A stretch of DNA of 64,000 nt from Diphasiastrum complanatum (taxonomy: Eukaryota; Streptophyta; Lycopodiopsida; Lycopodiales; Lycopodiaceae). The stretch is taken from contig CM055094.1 in assembly GCA_029204225.1 (NCBI GenBank), forward strand, positions 30,003,427-30,067,426, given 5' to 3'. A program made the position numbers and the translations under genes. This document shows, piece by piece, positions 43,403-55,393 of this stretch. The stretch's first letter is position 1. Every line of letters begins with the position of its first letter. The notes under the pieces are model-generated. The model worked only from the letters and a program-made list of their open reading frames with translations, did no database searches and was not told the origin of the DNA.

Positions 43403-44609
43403 AGCATCAAATCTTCGCCCATCAGAGTTTGTTTTCATTTCCTAAAAAGCATGCATGGCAGCATGGCAGTAAAGCGTGATATTGTGATTTTTTGTAATGT
43501 TCTCATGTATGTGATGATTTTTGTTGTTTTATTATATCGATGTTGATTGAAACTATGATAGCTTCGTGGTTGTCATTCGTAATATTAAAAGTTTTTTTTC
43601 ACCTTATCTTGGGGCAAGTACACAAATAGCAAGGTAACAAATTGGGACTCGGCAAGAACTCACTCCAAATAACTTTTTGAGCTTCACTAACTTATTCTCA
43701 TGAATTTATCATTGTGTTTAACTTGCCATATACCAGTTTTATAAGTATTTGCTTGATCCTTTACTCTTAAATGCACCATAATGCTACTCCCTTACTAGCC
43801 ATAACTTCTTCACCGTAGCTCGGAACTAGGTCATGTTGGGTGTCGTTGAGAAAGCTCTCGTCGAGGGCTTTCTAATGGCACCGTAATCGTCTCTATCCGA
43901 GTTGCCGTTCAAAAGTTACACTGTTTATTTGTTGAGTTGCATACTATACTACAAATAAAATGGCTTATCTACGGGCTGCCCCGACGCAAAATTACAGTTC
44001 TTTTAAAAAGAAAAGAAAATCAATTTGAAGGAGCTACGTTACGTAGATTTCAAATTTGAGTGTTTTGATTGGACCATGTGGAAGAAACTTTTGAGGAAAA
44101 ATATAAAAGGTATGTTTTTGAAAGGCCCCTTTTGTGGTCAAATTTTCTGTAATGGTTGATAAGTTGGATTCACATTTACATCATGAAGCAAATAGTCTTA
44201 TAAGTTTTGTGTTCAAGTGGATCGGAAGCTCGCTCCAATGGATGTTGAGATTAATATATCATGCTATCTCTAGCCTAACAGCCACACACTAGATGTTTGG
44301 ATCCAGAAAATATTCACACAAAGGGACATCACACATCAATATTAATCTACTTTCACCTTTTATTTCGTCACATCTCTTCGTGCTTATGCGACATGAAAAG
44401 CTCCCTTCAAACAAACCTGTGAATGTGCCTTTCCTGTTGCCTTAATTTCTCATGCACTACCTTTGTCTTGGGCAACTAAAATGTGATACAATTGTGACCT
44501 TTTCTCATGCTTATCTTTCTCCTATTCTTGGACAAGTAAAATTTGATTGTTGTAAGGGGGGGGGGGGGGAGGGGGTTGTTGTAAGGGGGGGGCGGGGTGT
44601 ATAGTATAG
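43403..44609. other. Spacer orthologous to 1,990-3,476
   Basis: Lacks the insertion of about 250-300 bp found at 2,514. G runs at 44,556-44,590 are longer than in block A. No gene. Confidence 0.5.
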
Positions 44610-44790
44610 ATGGCTATGAGTGTGAAAGGGGCATGGATTATTCTTGACTTTGAAATGAATGGAGGGCGGGCTTATTCAAGTCACCTAGAGAATGGTCACA
44701 AGGTCTCCTTAAGGATGGGATGCTCTATACATATGACTACAATGCCTCAACGTCTAACCCGAAATAGTACAAATAGAATGCAATGCATGG

Positions 44791-44951
<161 letters not shown>

Positions 44952-45005
44952 ATTATCGATGTTCTCTGTCCTTCTGATTTCACCTCTTATTTTCGTCATT
45001 TACAG

Positions 45006-45790
45006 GAGGCTGAAGAGTCTCAGAAAAGGATTGTTGATCCAACATCGGCTTAGGAAGATGGAGCAGGACCTAGAAATGAACATAGTATCGGCGGCTGAGA
45101 AAATCCGTTTGGCCAAAATATCAGAAACTACGAAATGTATATGCGGAAGAGATTTGGAGGCACATGACATCAGTAATTCGATTCTGGTAGGACGCAAAGA
45201 CGCGGACAAGTGAGTTCCAATGATGGCATCTAATTTGATCGGGAGCTCTTCTCAGCCGGAATTAATGGCATCTACCGCGCACGTGAATGAAAGGCTTGAG
45301 CAAGCACCAAAGCAAGTCCAGAATGATCCTTCTTTCGACCCAAGATTTCGTAGAAGACGAGCATGGAGATCGGAAGACAACATATCAGCATATCCTTGCA
45401 ACTTTGCGATAATAGATTTCTCGTTCTCTTCTCAGTAGGAATGTCATACATCAATCAATAATTTCTGGGAACTGAGTTCCGATTCTCGCGATCTGACAAT
45501 CTAGCTACAACACAAGTTCTGCCAGTTTCTGATGACTGTCATGGGCCAAAGGTTTGAGCAAGATCCACAATTTTCCATCAATCCCAACAAAGCGGTCCTT
45601 CACATGGAGGATACTAGGATCTATTTACGGATTCAATACTTTCCTGCGGACTCCATACATATCTTCGAAGAGATGTGCACTTCAGGATTTATCATCAATG
45701 CTGATGAGAGTTACATGTACACCCAGAGATCAAAAGCATTTACTGGTCGAAGACAGAAATTGTTTGTTGGTGATCATCCATCCAAAGTAG
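45006..45790 (+). pseudogene. Block C copy of the duplicated-domain unknown gene, decayed
   Basis: Same acceptor and first exon as 3,751. Relative to block A it has the same early TGA (45,211), a deletion of about 28-30 bp after ELMAST that removes the GWRAP..LKD segment, a new TAG near 45,436 (SSQ then stop), further stops near 45,495 and 45,502, and a deletion of about 1.13 kb. That deletion joins FTGRRQ (about 45,752) to sequence downstream of the gene and removes the whole second unit. The block A copy is therefore the less damaged one. Confidence 0.7.
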
Positions 45791-47252
45791 GTGCACCACT
45801 TCCAAATTCTAATGTTACTCCAAGCCTTTTTGTGAGACTACTAATATTTTTGGAAAACACATGTTCTTCATATTCCAAGAATGCTCAGCATACCTCCAAG
45901 CACATAGCAAAGTAAACCGTACATCTTCTTTCCTTGCCCTACTTGTTGGTCTTCATCTCGTATGGTAAGTACTCGACCCTTGATTGTTCCTTTGAATAAG
46001 AGCTTTTTGCTATAGTTTCAAGAAAGAAGCTTCCTGGGAAAGGGTCAACTTGGGACTAGCTTAATATATTGATGTCATTTCAAATCATGATAGCTTCATG
46101 GTTGTCACTCAAAATAATAGTAAACTGTTTGGTAACTTGGGGTAGCTTGATATGTAGCTAGGCAACTAAACAACAAATCACCTCTAGATGGCTTCACAAG
46201 CTTGTCTAACTCATTCTTATAATTACTACCATTGCGTCTAACTTGCCAAATGCTAGGTGTAAAAGTATTTGACAAATGCATAACTCTTTACTCTCCAAGT
46301 CTTAAGACTTACCAAGTGTTGTTTGTAGCTCATACTAGATGCTTTGAGAAGTTATATTAAGAATTGGGGGGGGGGGAGGTTATCGCAAAGAATCCGATCT
46401 TGCCAAATACTAGGTGTAAAAGTGTTTGACATATTCCTGACTCTTTACTCTCCAAGTGTTGTTTTTAGCTCATAGTACATGCTTTGAGAATAATGTTACT
46501 GGTTATATTAATTTGGGGGCATTGCAAAGAATCAAACTTGAGTGTACAAGCCCAACTCAAGTGCAGACACCAACTCACCACACATGGGAAGATCATTAAA
46601 TTTGAATTTGAAGAAAAATCAAAGTCAAAGAAAATGAAAAACTATTTCTCCTTAGAGGCATTGTGGTCATCATCTAGACGAGCTGTGCTTGCTTGAATCA
46701 ATAGAAACAAAGAAAATAATAATAACGAGTTTTTATCCTATTAATGCACCAATAATATATAAATATAATTGAATTAAATGGGAAGATTATAATATTTATC
46801 GCTTCATTTAAACATTGATCTACTCATTTCAATGATTTCGTTCAAATTCAAATTCCAATGATTTGTGAAGTGTGAATGAATGCAATGTAACTTGCATATG
46901 TTTGGAACATAGCATAGATTCATTATATGCTTTTTAACTATATGTTATTTAGTCGTGTAACAAGGAATAAGCATTTTTTTTAACAAATTTTCAATTTGTT
47001 TTTGGAAATCCTAGATTACAACATTTTAATATATTAACAAAAATGACTTAATTTGCATGAACAACTTTGAGTTTTGAAAATCCTAGATTACAGCTTCATT
47101 CAATCTTCAAATTTCCAAGCTCGTTCAAACTTCAATAAAATATAATTCATTCCAAAATCCATTCTCGAATCCTAGAACGATGTATTTTAAAAACTTTTGT
47201 AATGTGAAAGAGAGATCACTGAGCTAAAACATGACCCTGATTGCATTCGGAA
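45791..47252. other. Spacer orthologous to 5,690-7,151
   Basis: Collinear with block A, with G run near 46,366-46,376. No gene. Confidence 0.5.
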
Positions 47253-47940
47253 TTGCTTTCAAAAACTTATAAATTGTATTCATCAATGGAGATGTCTAGA
47301 GGACATGGTGTGAAAAATTGTCAACTAGTTTGGTTTTTTATTTGGCAATTTTGGAGGCCAAAATGAATCTCAACTTCGAGTTAGTTTCATATTTGTTAAT
47401 AAGGGCCTAAATAGTGGTTTAACTACCTCTGGCAAGTAGATAAGTGGATGAGGTCGAGTTTGGACCCATTCTAATTGGCTAATTTTGGTACATTGCTTTC
47501 AAAAATTTATAAATTGTTTTCATCAATGGAGATGTCTAGAGGACGTGGTGTGAAAAATTGTCAACTAGTTTGGTTTTTCATTTGGCAATTTTGGAGGCCA
47601 AAATGAATCTCAACTTCGAGTTAGTTTAATATTTGTTAATAAAGGCCTAAATAGTGGTTTAACTACCTCTGGCAAGTAGATCAGTGGATGAGGTCGACTT
47701 TGGACCCATTCTAATGGGCTAATTTTGGTACATTGCATCTAGACTAGATTTTCTAGTTTTTTGATAGAGTATCTATAAGTTTCCAAATTAGGTCAAGTTT
47801 GGGGCAAGTGGCCAAATGACATTTTGGAAGCTATAAATAGTTGTACCTAAGTGGAGAAATAATCATCAAAGTTTCTTTCTTTGTGGAGAATTCATCTCTT
47901 ATGTCCATTTCATGTGATTTTCTCTATCTTGGTTTTCTAT
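47253..47940 (+). mobile_element. Uninterrupted old LTR remnant with 241-bp tandem duplication
   Basis: Collinear with 7,152-7,836. It continues without a break through GGTTTTCTATG, showing the pre-insertion state. It extends to about 48,000 with the CACACGTGTGAAG palindrome near 47,977. TATA-like box GCTATAAATAG near 47,830. Confidence 0.6.
47931..47934. other. Empty site for element 1
   Basis: GGTT occurs once here. In block A it flanks element 1 on both sides. Confidence 0.85.
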
Positions 47941-48285
47941 GTGTAGAATGTTGATTTTCTTGTAGATCTTGATTCCACACGTGTGAAGATTATAATATAT
48001 ATGATTTTCTTAAACATCGATCTACAAACATTTCAATGATTTTTCTTCAAAATCAAATTTAATGATCTTCCCATGTGTGGTGAGTTGGTGTATGCACTTT
48101 TGTTGGGCTTGTACACTTAAGTTCGATTCTTTGGGATCCCTCGCCAACTGTGGTTTCAATACTTTCTCTGCAAGATTCTCATTTGAAATTTGCTTGGGAC
48201 CCTTCTTATCTCCATCAGATATTTTTTTCAACGTTGATGCTAGGCCATACCACAGGGAAGTAGTTCATGTGTGACTCCTCACTCA

Positions 48286-48998
<713 letters not shown>

Positions 48999-49457
48999 TT
49001 ATGGTAGGCCTACATGGGTTGCCACATGGCAACCCTCAAGCCTGCATGATCTGCCATGTGGCATACCGCTGTCATAGGTGTTTCGAAACCTCATGACAAG
49101 AAGCATGTCCTTGGGCATCAGTGTCACCCTCTTGCCATGAATGGAACACAACATCGAATCCTCAAACAATTTTGTCTGGAAGTCCTCGTATGCAATATGG
49201 AGGGCCTCCAATGCAGCGATATTCCATCTCACTGCATAGGGCAGATGCGTGGTCATATCTTGTGTAACCTCCCTCACAGCCCGGTACAAGGCTGCTTTCA
49301 GGATCACAAGTTTGGTGTACCTCTGCAAGGCCCTGATGTCCCTCAACCATGGACGGCGAGGTCTTCCGCGTCTTTGCAAACGTATGGGTTCAGATGTCTG
49401 GGGACGGGAGGGTTGAACAAAATGGGTAAGCCTAGCAGTTTGCTTCGTCCGAGCCAT
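48999..49457 (-). CDS. Divergent histone H3 / CENH3-like protein (copy 2)
   Basis: 152 residues from ATG 49,457, same length and fold as copy 1. Within the histone fold I see two amino-acid differences (Ala for Thr at 82, Val for Met at 111; Val matches canonical KRVT) and about four silent changes. The satellite-encoded C-terminus has a few more. The frame stayed open in both copies despite roughly 2 percent divergence, while the neighbouring genes X and Y accumulated stops. This is mildly in favour of recent constraint, but the numbers are small. Same caveats: satellite-derived C-terminus, no introns, expression unknown. Confidence 0.6.
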   Translation of the reverse strand: MARTKQTARLTHFVQPSRPQTSEPIRLQRRGRPRRPWLRDIRALQRYTKLVILKAALYRAVREVTQDMTTHLPYAVRWNIAALEALHIAYEDFQTKLFEDSMLCSIHGKRVTLMPKDMLLVMRFRNTYDSGMPHGRSCRLEGCHVATHVGLP

Positions 49458-49502
49458 TGAGGCCGGATATCTATACCATGCGAGGACAAAGATACTGCAC
49501 AA

Positions 49503-49795
49503 GAGAGAGCTAAATTATCTCGCGTAATGGCGACACTGAGAACTCTAAGGGTGATATCGCTACAACGCGAGAGAGTGGCAGAGATAGGCGGGGAGAGGCA
49601 GGGGCTTGCATGATGGCGCTATTGGGAAAGTCAGGCTGATATCACTACGACGTGAGAGGGTGTAAGGAATAGGCTTGGGGACGAGGTCACTCGCATGATG
49701 GCGATATCACGAATGCAGGTCGTATGGAAGCAATCAAACATGACAACAAATTATGTGAAAACCTATACAATCCCCGGGAATGGACTTATATAGGA
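49503..49795. other. Spacer upstream of H3-like copy 2
   Basis: Matches 15,730-16,015. No promoter motif is clear. Confidence 0.4.
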
Positions 49796-49799
49796 GACA

Positions 49800-50096
49800 A
49801 AAGTTGGCACGTGTGAATCCCAGCGACACGTGGCCCAGTCAATAGCTGACATGTGGAACCACACGTTTGTATACGCATGTGTGAAACTGCACGTCTGGAT
49901 CAACACGTGTGGGATCCCATGTGGGGACATGTGGCCGAATGGATCACCGACATGTGTTCTTGCACGTATCGGCTCGCACGTGTGGTCACGTGGCCCAATC
50001 AGTAACTGACGTGTGGGACCACACTTCTGTATCCGCACATGTGAAACTTGCACATGTGGCCATGTGGTCGAATGGTCTAGTGACGTGTGTTCTGGC
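49800..50096. repeat. CACGTG-rich array, block C
   Basis: Collinear with 16,020-16,320, then cut at TGTTCTGGCA. A deletion of about 525 bp relative to block A joins it to the gene X end. Confidence 0.75.
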
Positions 50097-50166
50097 AAAA
50101 TATCCGCACTAATATCAATTTTTCAACAATTTCATTTGTGATTCCATAAACCTTTACAATAAATCT

Positions 50167-51240
50167 CTATAAATGATTCAGATCTACAAACATATTGTTG
50201 GTAGAATTATATGACAAAGTGCCATGTTTTGACTTATAAATTTCATTGATATGGTAAGGAATACCAATGATGTTTTGCAAACCCCTGTTTAACACATCCC
50301 TCTCTAATTTGATTTGAAAGGGCCGGGGAATAGGAAATTGTTTTATATGTACTTGTCCAAATGCCTCTTTGATAATTTTAAACATTGTGTCATATGCATC
50401 CCTGCTAATACCAGAATAATCACATGCTCCTTGTATCAATTTTCGGTCAATGATCTTGCCGACTTCACCCATAAGGGCCTCTGCAATCTTGGGCTTGATT
50501 CGAGAATATCGTTGATTTCCAGGTAGACTTGTCGTTGACTTGGCTGTAAGTACTGCACTCAAAGACTTTCCAATCATGTCCTTGTCTTTCGGATTTTCAT
50601 TGGTGACTAAAGCTGCTCTGCAAAATAAAAATAAGATTTAGAAAAAAACAATTCACAACCATTGATGTGCTAGATGAAACAAAACACATGAATAGTTTAA
50701 AACATAATCCTACTTGAAAGCATATATTCTTTTTTTCCGTTGACTCCCACTTGTTGAGAGCTCGTCAATACTTTTTAAAATAACTCTTTTTCGCTTATTG
50801 TTCAATATTTTTTTTCGTAATATGTTTACTTCTACATTTATTTGACAATATGAGGTACACAATGTTTGTACAATTAGTTTCATATTGTCAGTTTCTTGGT
50901 TGAGGTTTAATATAATATCTTGCAAACGAGAATTATCTATCTTCAAGATTTCATTTTCTTCTTTTGTTTGCAAACCATTCAACATATTTCCAAACACTGA
51001 ATTTTTTTCATTGAATAACTAATGCCATAACTTTTCAATCTTTCACAATAACCCAATAGACTATTGTGTCCTTCACACAAAAACAGTATGAGTTGTGTGA
51101 CCGATCTAAAATTTGGATGCTGCATTGAGTTTGGATCGATTGGATACAAACATCCATCAACCCATAGATCACAATGTTTCATGTCTATATTTAGACATCT
51201 TAATAATCGATAGATTAATCTAGTAGAAAACTCACTTGTT
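50167..51240 (-). pseudogene. Gene X, block C copy
   Basis: 96-nt intron at 50,618-50,713. It lacks the segment of about 34 bp present in copies 1 and 2, so the frame NGLQTKEENEILK is continuous there. It has its own one-base loss near 50,990 (KKIQCLEIC then stop, where the others read KKIHCLENMLNG). It differs by several substitutions (NQRYSRIKPKIAEALMGEVG). The three copies thus carry different disabling lesions and imply a once-intact gene. Confidence 0.55.
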
Positions 51241-51640
51241 ATATATCTTGTAAGCTATTAAAACTCATCTTAATTATAAAAAAAATAATAACTGGAAAAG
51301 TTTGAAATGACCTTGGCACTCTTTTTGATCCATGTTTCTTGCTTTATATGCAAAATCAAAGCTTTGCAGTTATGAGCAAAATAAGCAAAATAATTTTTCA
51401 ATGGATGTGTGTTGAAATTGCAAATTTTTGAATTGCAAAAGTTTGAGATAACCTTGCCGCTCCATTTGATCCAACACACTCCGTATTTTCTGAATTTCAA
51501 AAATTCACATTGGCGCTCATTGTGATCCAAAATATTCAAAGTTTCTTGCCATTATTTCCAGATCGATAAGTTTTTCTTTGATGTGAACGCTTTAGTAGAT
51601 GGAAAGAAAACTTTGATGTGCAATACGATCTGCATTTACA
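51241..51640 (-). other. Gene X leader region, block C
   Basis: As 18,040-18,440, with small deletions. No gene. Confidence 0.35.
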
Positions 51641-51652
51641 TGAGAAGTCATG

Positions 51653-53220
51653 TTAGTTAATGGTAGAAAATAGAATCTTGAAGTATGGACCCCACGTGTT
51701 GCGGCTACCCAACTTCCAGTTAACTACATACGTTACTAGTGAGGTCAAGTCATCGGAGTTGTGCGGGCAGACCAAAAACTCGGTCGGAGTTTTAAAATTC
51801 GACGATTTTCTCTCTCTTACGTGGCATTTCTTAGACATCCCTTTTGGGCCATGGAACTCCTCGAATGTAAACTCCATATCATTTGAGTCCGTTTCATCTG
51901 ATGAAGCATGACGCTTGGCTTGTATCGATCCTTCGTCTGTGACATTGAGTACATGGGTTTCTTTCTCGATGCAAGCTTCACTAGGTCGACCGTTTGGTGC
52001 TTTGCAGTTGGCCCTTGTGGAGAGAAAGAACTCTTTCTCTTTTGAGAAGCCGCTTGCGTGGAATCTGTTGCAATAGGCCTGGAAGTAGAGTTGGTATTCT
52101 TGGCTGGTTCTGAGGGAGTCTCCCAAGCTTTTATCTGCTAGCATCAAGTGGTCTCAAAATCGAGGTCAGTGGCTCAACTGCTGCAAAGTGACATCTATCA
52201 TAAGATAGCCCAATAACTGGAGGTTTGCTTGTTCCTGACATAGTCATGGAGGCAGTTGGAAGCAAACTGGGCGGAGTCATAAAGGTTCTGATCATGTAGT
52301 TTAGAATTAGCCATCATGTGGAATAGTTTCATGGGTATACGCGTGATCTTGGACCTATAGCTCTATGTATATTTCGTTAGATAGGTGCACGGAGCAGCTA
52401 AGGGCTTATCATTTATGACCTCGATAAGGTAACCATCTTCTTTTTCCCATTTGTCCACTGAGGGGTCTATGTATTTGAAGTATGTTGTGGATTCAATCTT
52501 TTTGAGGGTCCTATTGACTATGTTTGGTCCCCTAGGGAAGCCAAATGTATTGAGGTCAGCTCCAGAAATAGGGATAATATAAACAAAATTTTGGTTAGGA
52601 GGTAACATGAACGGGAAAATCTGTCGGTGTGGTTATAAGCAATATGCAATCGAAACGGGCTCTGCTAGCCACTGATCAAAAGAGAAAGTTGGAACTCTAT
52701 GTGGCTCAGGAACTAGTGTGCCTCCTGGTACCAAGTGTTCATCTCAGAGATATTGAGGCTTTCCATGGTGATGTCAATTCTATCTTGAGTTGGGTCATCA
52801 GAACTGGAAGATGTTGTGGCAAACAGGATCTGGACTCGGCTGATGACTCTGTTGAAGGTTCGGCTCTGGTAACAGACAAGTGGAGTCTGGGCTCGGTCGA
52901 CTGTGGAGGACTTCGGATCGGTCGTCTTTGGATGGACTCAACTCAGTCAACTTTGTATGCAGAGTATGGATGCTCAGCTCAGTCCACAGTGAATGCAGAG
53001 TATGGACGCTCGACTCGGTCCATAGTGATTGCAGAGCATGAGAGCTAGGCTCTCTGAGCAGTGTATGTAGAGTATTGCTCGGCAGTGTATGAAGACTAAA
53101 AATTTGTGAAAAACTTTGGAGCAATGTTGCTCTGATAGGATGTGGAAACGATGATTATTGCATGATGATTCAACTGATCTTGTAGGAATGATTTGAAGAG
53201 GCATATTTATGTGCATATAA
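51653..53220 (-). pseudogene. Gene Y, near full-length copy (Y7)
   Basis: Same blocks as Y2: LADKSLGDSLRTSQEYQLYF (51,653-52,147), IPMKLFHMMA region (about 52,210-52,350), LPPNQNFVYIIPISGADL (52,363-52,608) and the repeat-rich N-terminus (52,798-53,124). The frame breaks are at the same positions as Y2. Confidence 0.45.
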
Positions 53221-53720
53221 TTCCTTTTGGTTCAGGTTAGGTCGATATTTTTAAAAAAAAAATTCTTGATACAAGAATTGTAATTTAGAACACTTTTAAA
53301 TTTTTTAAAAAAAAAATAAAAACTTTTGTTTTAATAAGCAAAAAGTTTTTTTTTAGTTATTCTAATGGTTGTGTCCAATGATTTTATTTTGAATAGTATT
53401 ATTATTTCATATAAGCTAATGTGCAATTATTAATAAAAATCTATTAACAAAATTTTAGTAGCTTGATTAATTTTCTTGCAAAATACAACATTTTTTTTAG
53501 CATTACAATATCTTTATTTGAAGCATATTAAATATGGATATTTTTTTTATAAAATTAAAAAAAAATGGGTCTCCATGTCATTTCTTTTTTTTGGGATCAT
53601 CGTGTTTCATGATGAACAATCTTAGTAAATTCTTCCCTGGTGCATCCTTCCAAAATTAGATGAATGGCTTTTTTCTTTGGCTACACAAGCTCGCCAGAGA
53701 TGGTGTCAAGTCACACATAC
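53221..53720. other. AT-rich spacer
   Basis: Matches 22,720-23,215. No gene. Confidence 0.5.
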
Positions 53721-53750
53721 TTTTCTCTTTTTACACCAGCACATGATTGA

Positions 53751-53963
53751 TTTGCTGCAAACCCTTCTGCTAAACTCCTTGCCAACTTAGGAGATGCTGA
53801 AAACATCAGAGAGATTGAACGCCTCCTCAAAAGACCACGTTTTTTCACTGTCCAAGATAAATTCTTCCAAAACTCAAATGAAAGGCCCGGTTCACTCAAC
53901 CTAAACAACCCTAGTTCGGTGGTTTCTGGACAAAATATGGGAAAAAGAAAGAAGTATACATGA
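53751..53963 (+). pseudogene. Conserved exon-like ORF, unknown protein (copy 4)
   Basis: Same 70-codon frame as 23,246. The second exon-like stretch follows to about 54,104, where the gypsy/element 2 insert begins. Confidence 0.4.
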
Positions 53964-54104
53964 TATAAAAGAAAGGAAGGACAAGGCAGTGGCACAAAAG
54001 AAGACTTACTGTCTAAAAGACTGAACTTTTACAGGTATTAACTAGCTCGCAGGATGACGAGGATCTGCATAGAAGAACTCTCACTAGGAATACGGTGGAT
54101 CGAC
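53893..54104. repeat. About 210-bp direct repeat flanking a 6.1-kb insert (left)
   Basis: TCAACCTAAACAACCCTAG through CGGTGGATCGAC is repeated at about 60,203-60,411. Between them lie a gypsy Gag scrap and element 2. In block A the sequence occurs once (23,390-23,604). Confidence 0.7.
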
Positions 54105-54126
54105 CAATTCCATGAAACTTGATGAT

Positions 54127-54131
54127 TTATT
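54127..54131. repeat. Target-site duplication of element 2, left
   Basis: TTATT, repeated at 59,993-59,997. Confidence 0.92.
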
Positions 54132-54415
54132 TGTGAAAAATTGTCAACTAGTAGTATTTTCCTAACTTGAGATTTTGTAGGCCTATGGCCAAATAAAAGT
54201 TAGAGATAGGTTCATACATGTATGTAGAGGCCCAAAGTATGTGTACACTACTTTTGAGGTCACATTAATTAGAGGAGGTCGAGTGTGGAGCTCTTCTATT
54301 GGCTCATAATTTGGTGCATTCCTATTTGACCAAATTTCTAGGTATATGGGTGAATCCTATTGGACCCCAATTTTAGCCTATCATAAGACAAGTGGCCAAG
54401 AGGCACTATGGCTGC

Positions 54416-54423
54416 TATAAATA
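54416..54423 (+). promoter_or_regulatory. Element 2 LTR TATA box
   Basis: TATAAATA within GCTGCTATAAATAGCC, a close match to the plant TATA consensus, about 285 bp into the LTR. Confidence 0.7.
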
Positions 54424-54569
54424 GCCATCTCCACGAGTATGTACACATCTCATTTTCATTCTATTGAATGAATGTTATGCTCTTTGAAGATCCATCTTCT
54501 TCTCTCTCACTTTTTTGTTCATATCTTGCATTCTAGCCACTAGAATTGTGATTTCTTTGTTGCTATGGC

Positions 54570-54583
54570 TTCACACGTGTGAA
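54570..54583. promoter_or_regulatory. 14-bp G-box palindrome in element 2 LTR
   Basis: Identical TTCACACGTGTGAA to that in element 1, although the surrounding LTR sequence differs. Confidence 0.55.
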
Positions 54584-54784
54584 ATGCAGGTTGTAGGCTC
54601 TGAAGTACGGACAGGGACAGCAAGTTTCTGTTTGTGGAAGCTTATGATCAGATTTTGATGTTTAGTTGATGTTTAGTATGCTTAACATCACAATTTCTAT
54701 CATTTTTTCAATCTAGATGTGCATAACTTCCATGGCCAAGATCTTTATGAAACTTTAGCATCTTTTGGATCTGAGTTTTTCACA

Positions 54785-54796
54785 TGGTATCAGAGC
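54785..54796 (+). promoter_or_regulatory. Element 2 primer binding site
   Basis: TGGTATCAGAGC starts directly after the LTR; complementary to initiator-Met tRNA. Confidence 0.92.
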
Positions 54797-55393
54797 ATTA
54801 GGCGGCCAAATGTGCAGGTTTTGCCAGATTTAGAAGAGATTTGTGGGCGAGTTTGCTTTTGTAGCATTCCAATCAAGTTTCTAGCTAAAAATCTTGTTGA
54901 TTTATGTGTAGAAATTGGATCTTTGTGATCAAAACATCATTTGTATGCATTTCAATTGAAGTAGGGCGAATTCCCTCTATACTTATCAGAATAAGGAGAC
55001 AAAAATTGTTTTGGAAAGAGGGAGATGCAAGATCCAACAAGATCCTATTAGTTTTCCATTCTAGCATATAGTTTTTTGATTCAATTTCTTGCTTCTTCAT
55101 GTCAAAAACTTCAAAATTGATGTAACCCTCTGATTTTCAGTTTGCTGAATGATTCAAGAGTGTATTTCAATCTTAGGAGTGAGGGAAAAGCAAGTATATT
55201 GAGGTTTGGTCTTGGTTTGATCAAGAAATCATAAAACTAGTGGCTAAAATTGAGAAAAAAGTGAGGAAAAGAGAGAAAAAGTAAGGTTTTAGGTTCCAAA
55301 TCTTTGTGATTTCTTCTTGTGGTTCATTTGTTGATTCAAGAGAGTGCTTAGTGCATTGGAACAGGTCAAAGATCAGAGATCAATCATTGCAAC
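54797..55393 (+). other. Element 2 leader
   Basis: About 600 bp, no long ORF. Confidence 0.7.

Larger units (their letters stand above)
54132..54784 (+). repeat. Element 2 left LTR
   Basis: 653 bp. TATA box TATAAATA at 54,416-54,423; palindrome TTCACACGTGTGAA at 54,570-54,583. Confidence 0.96.
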
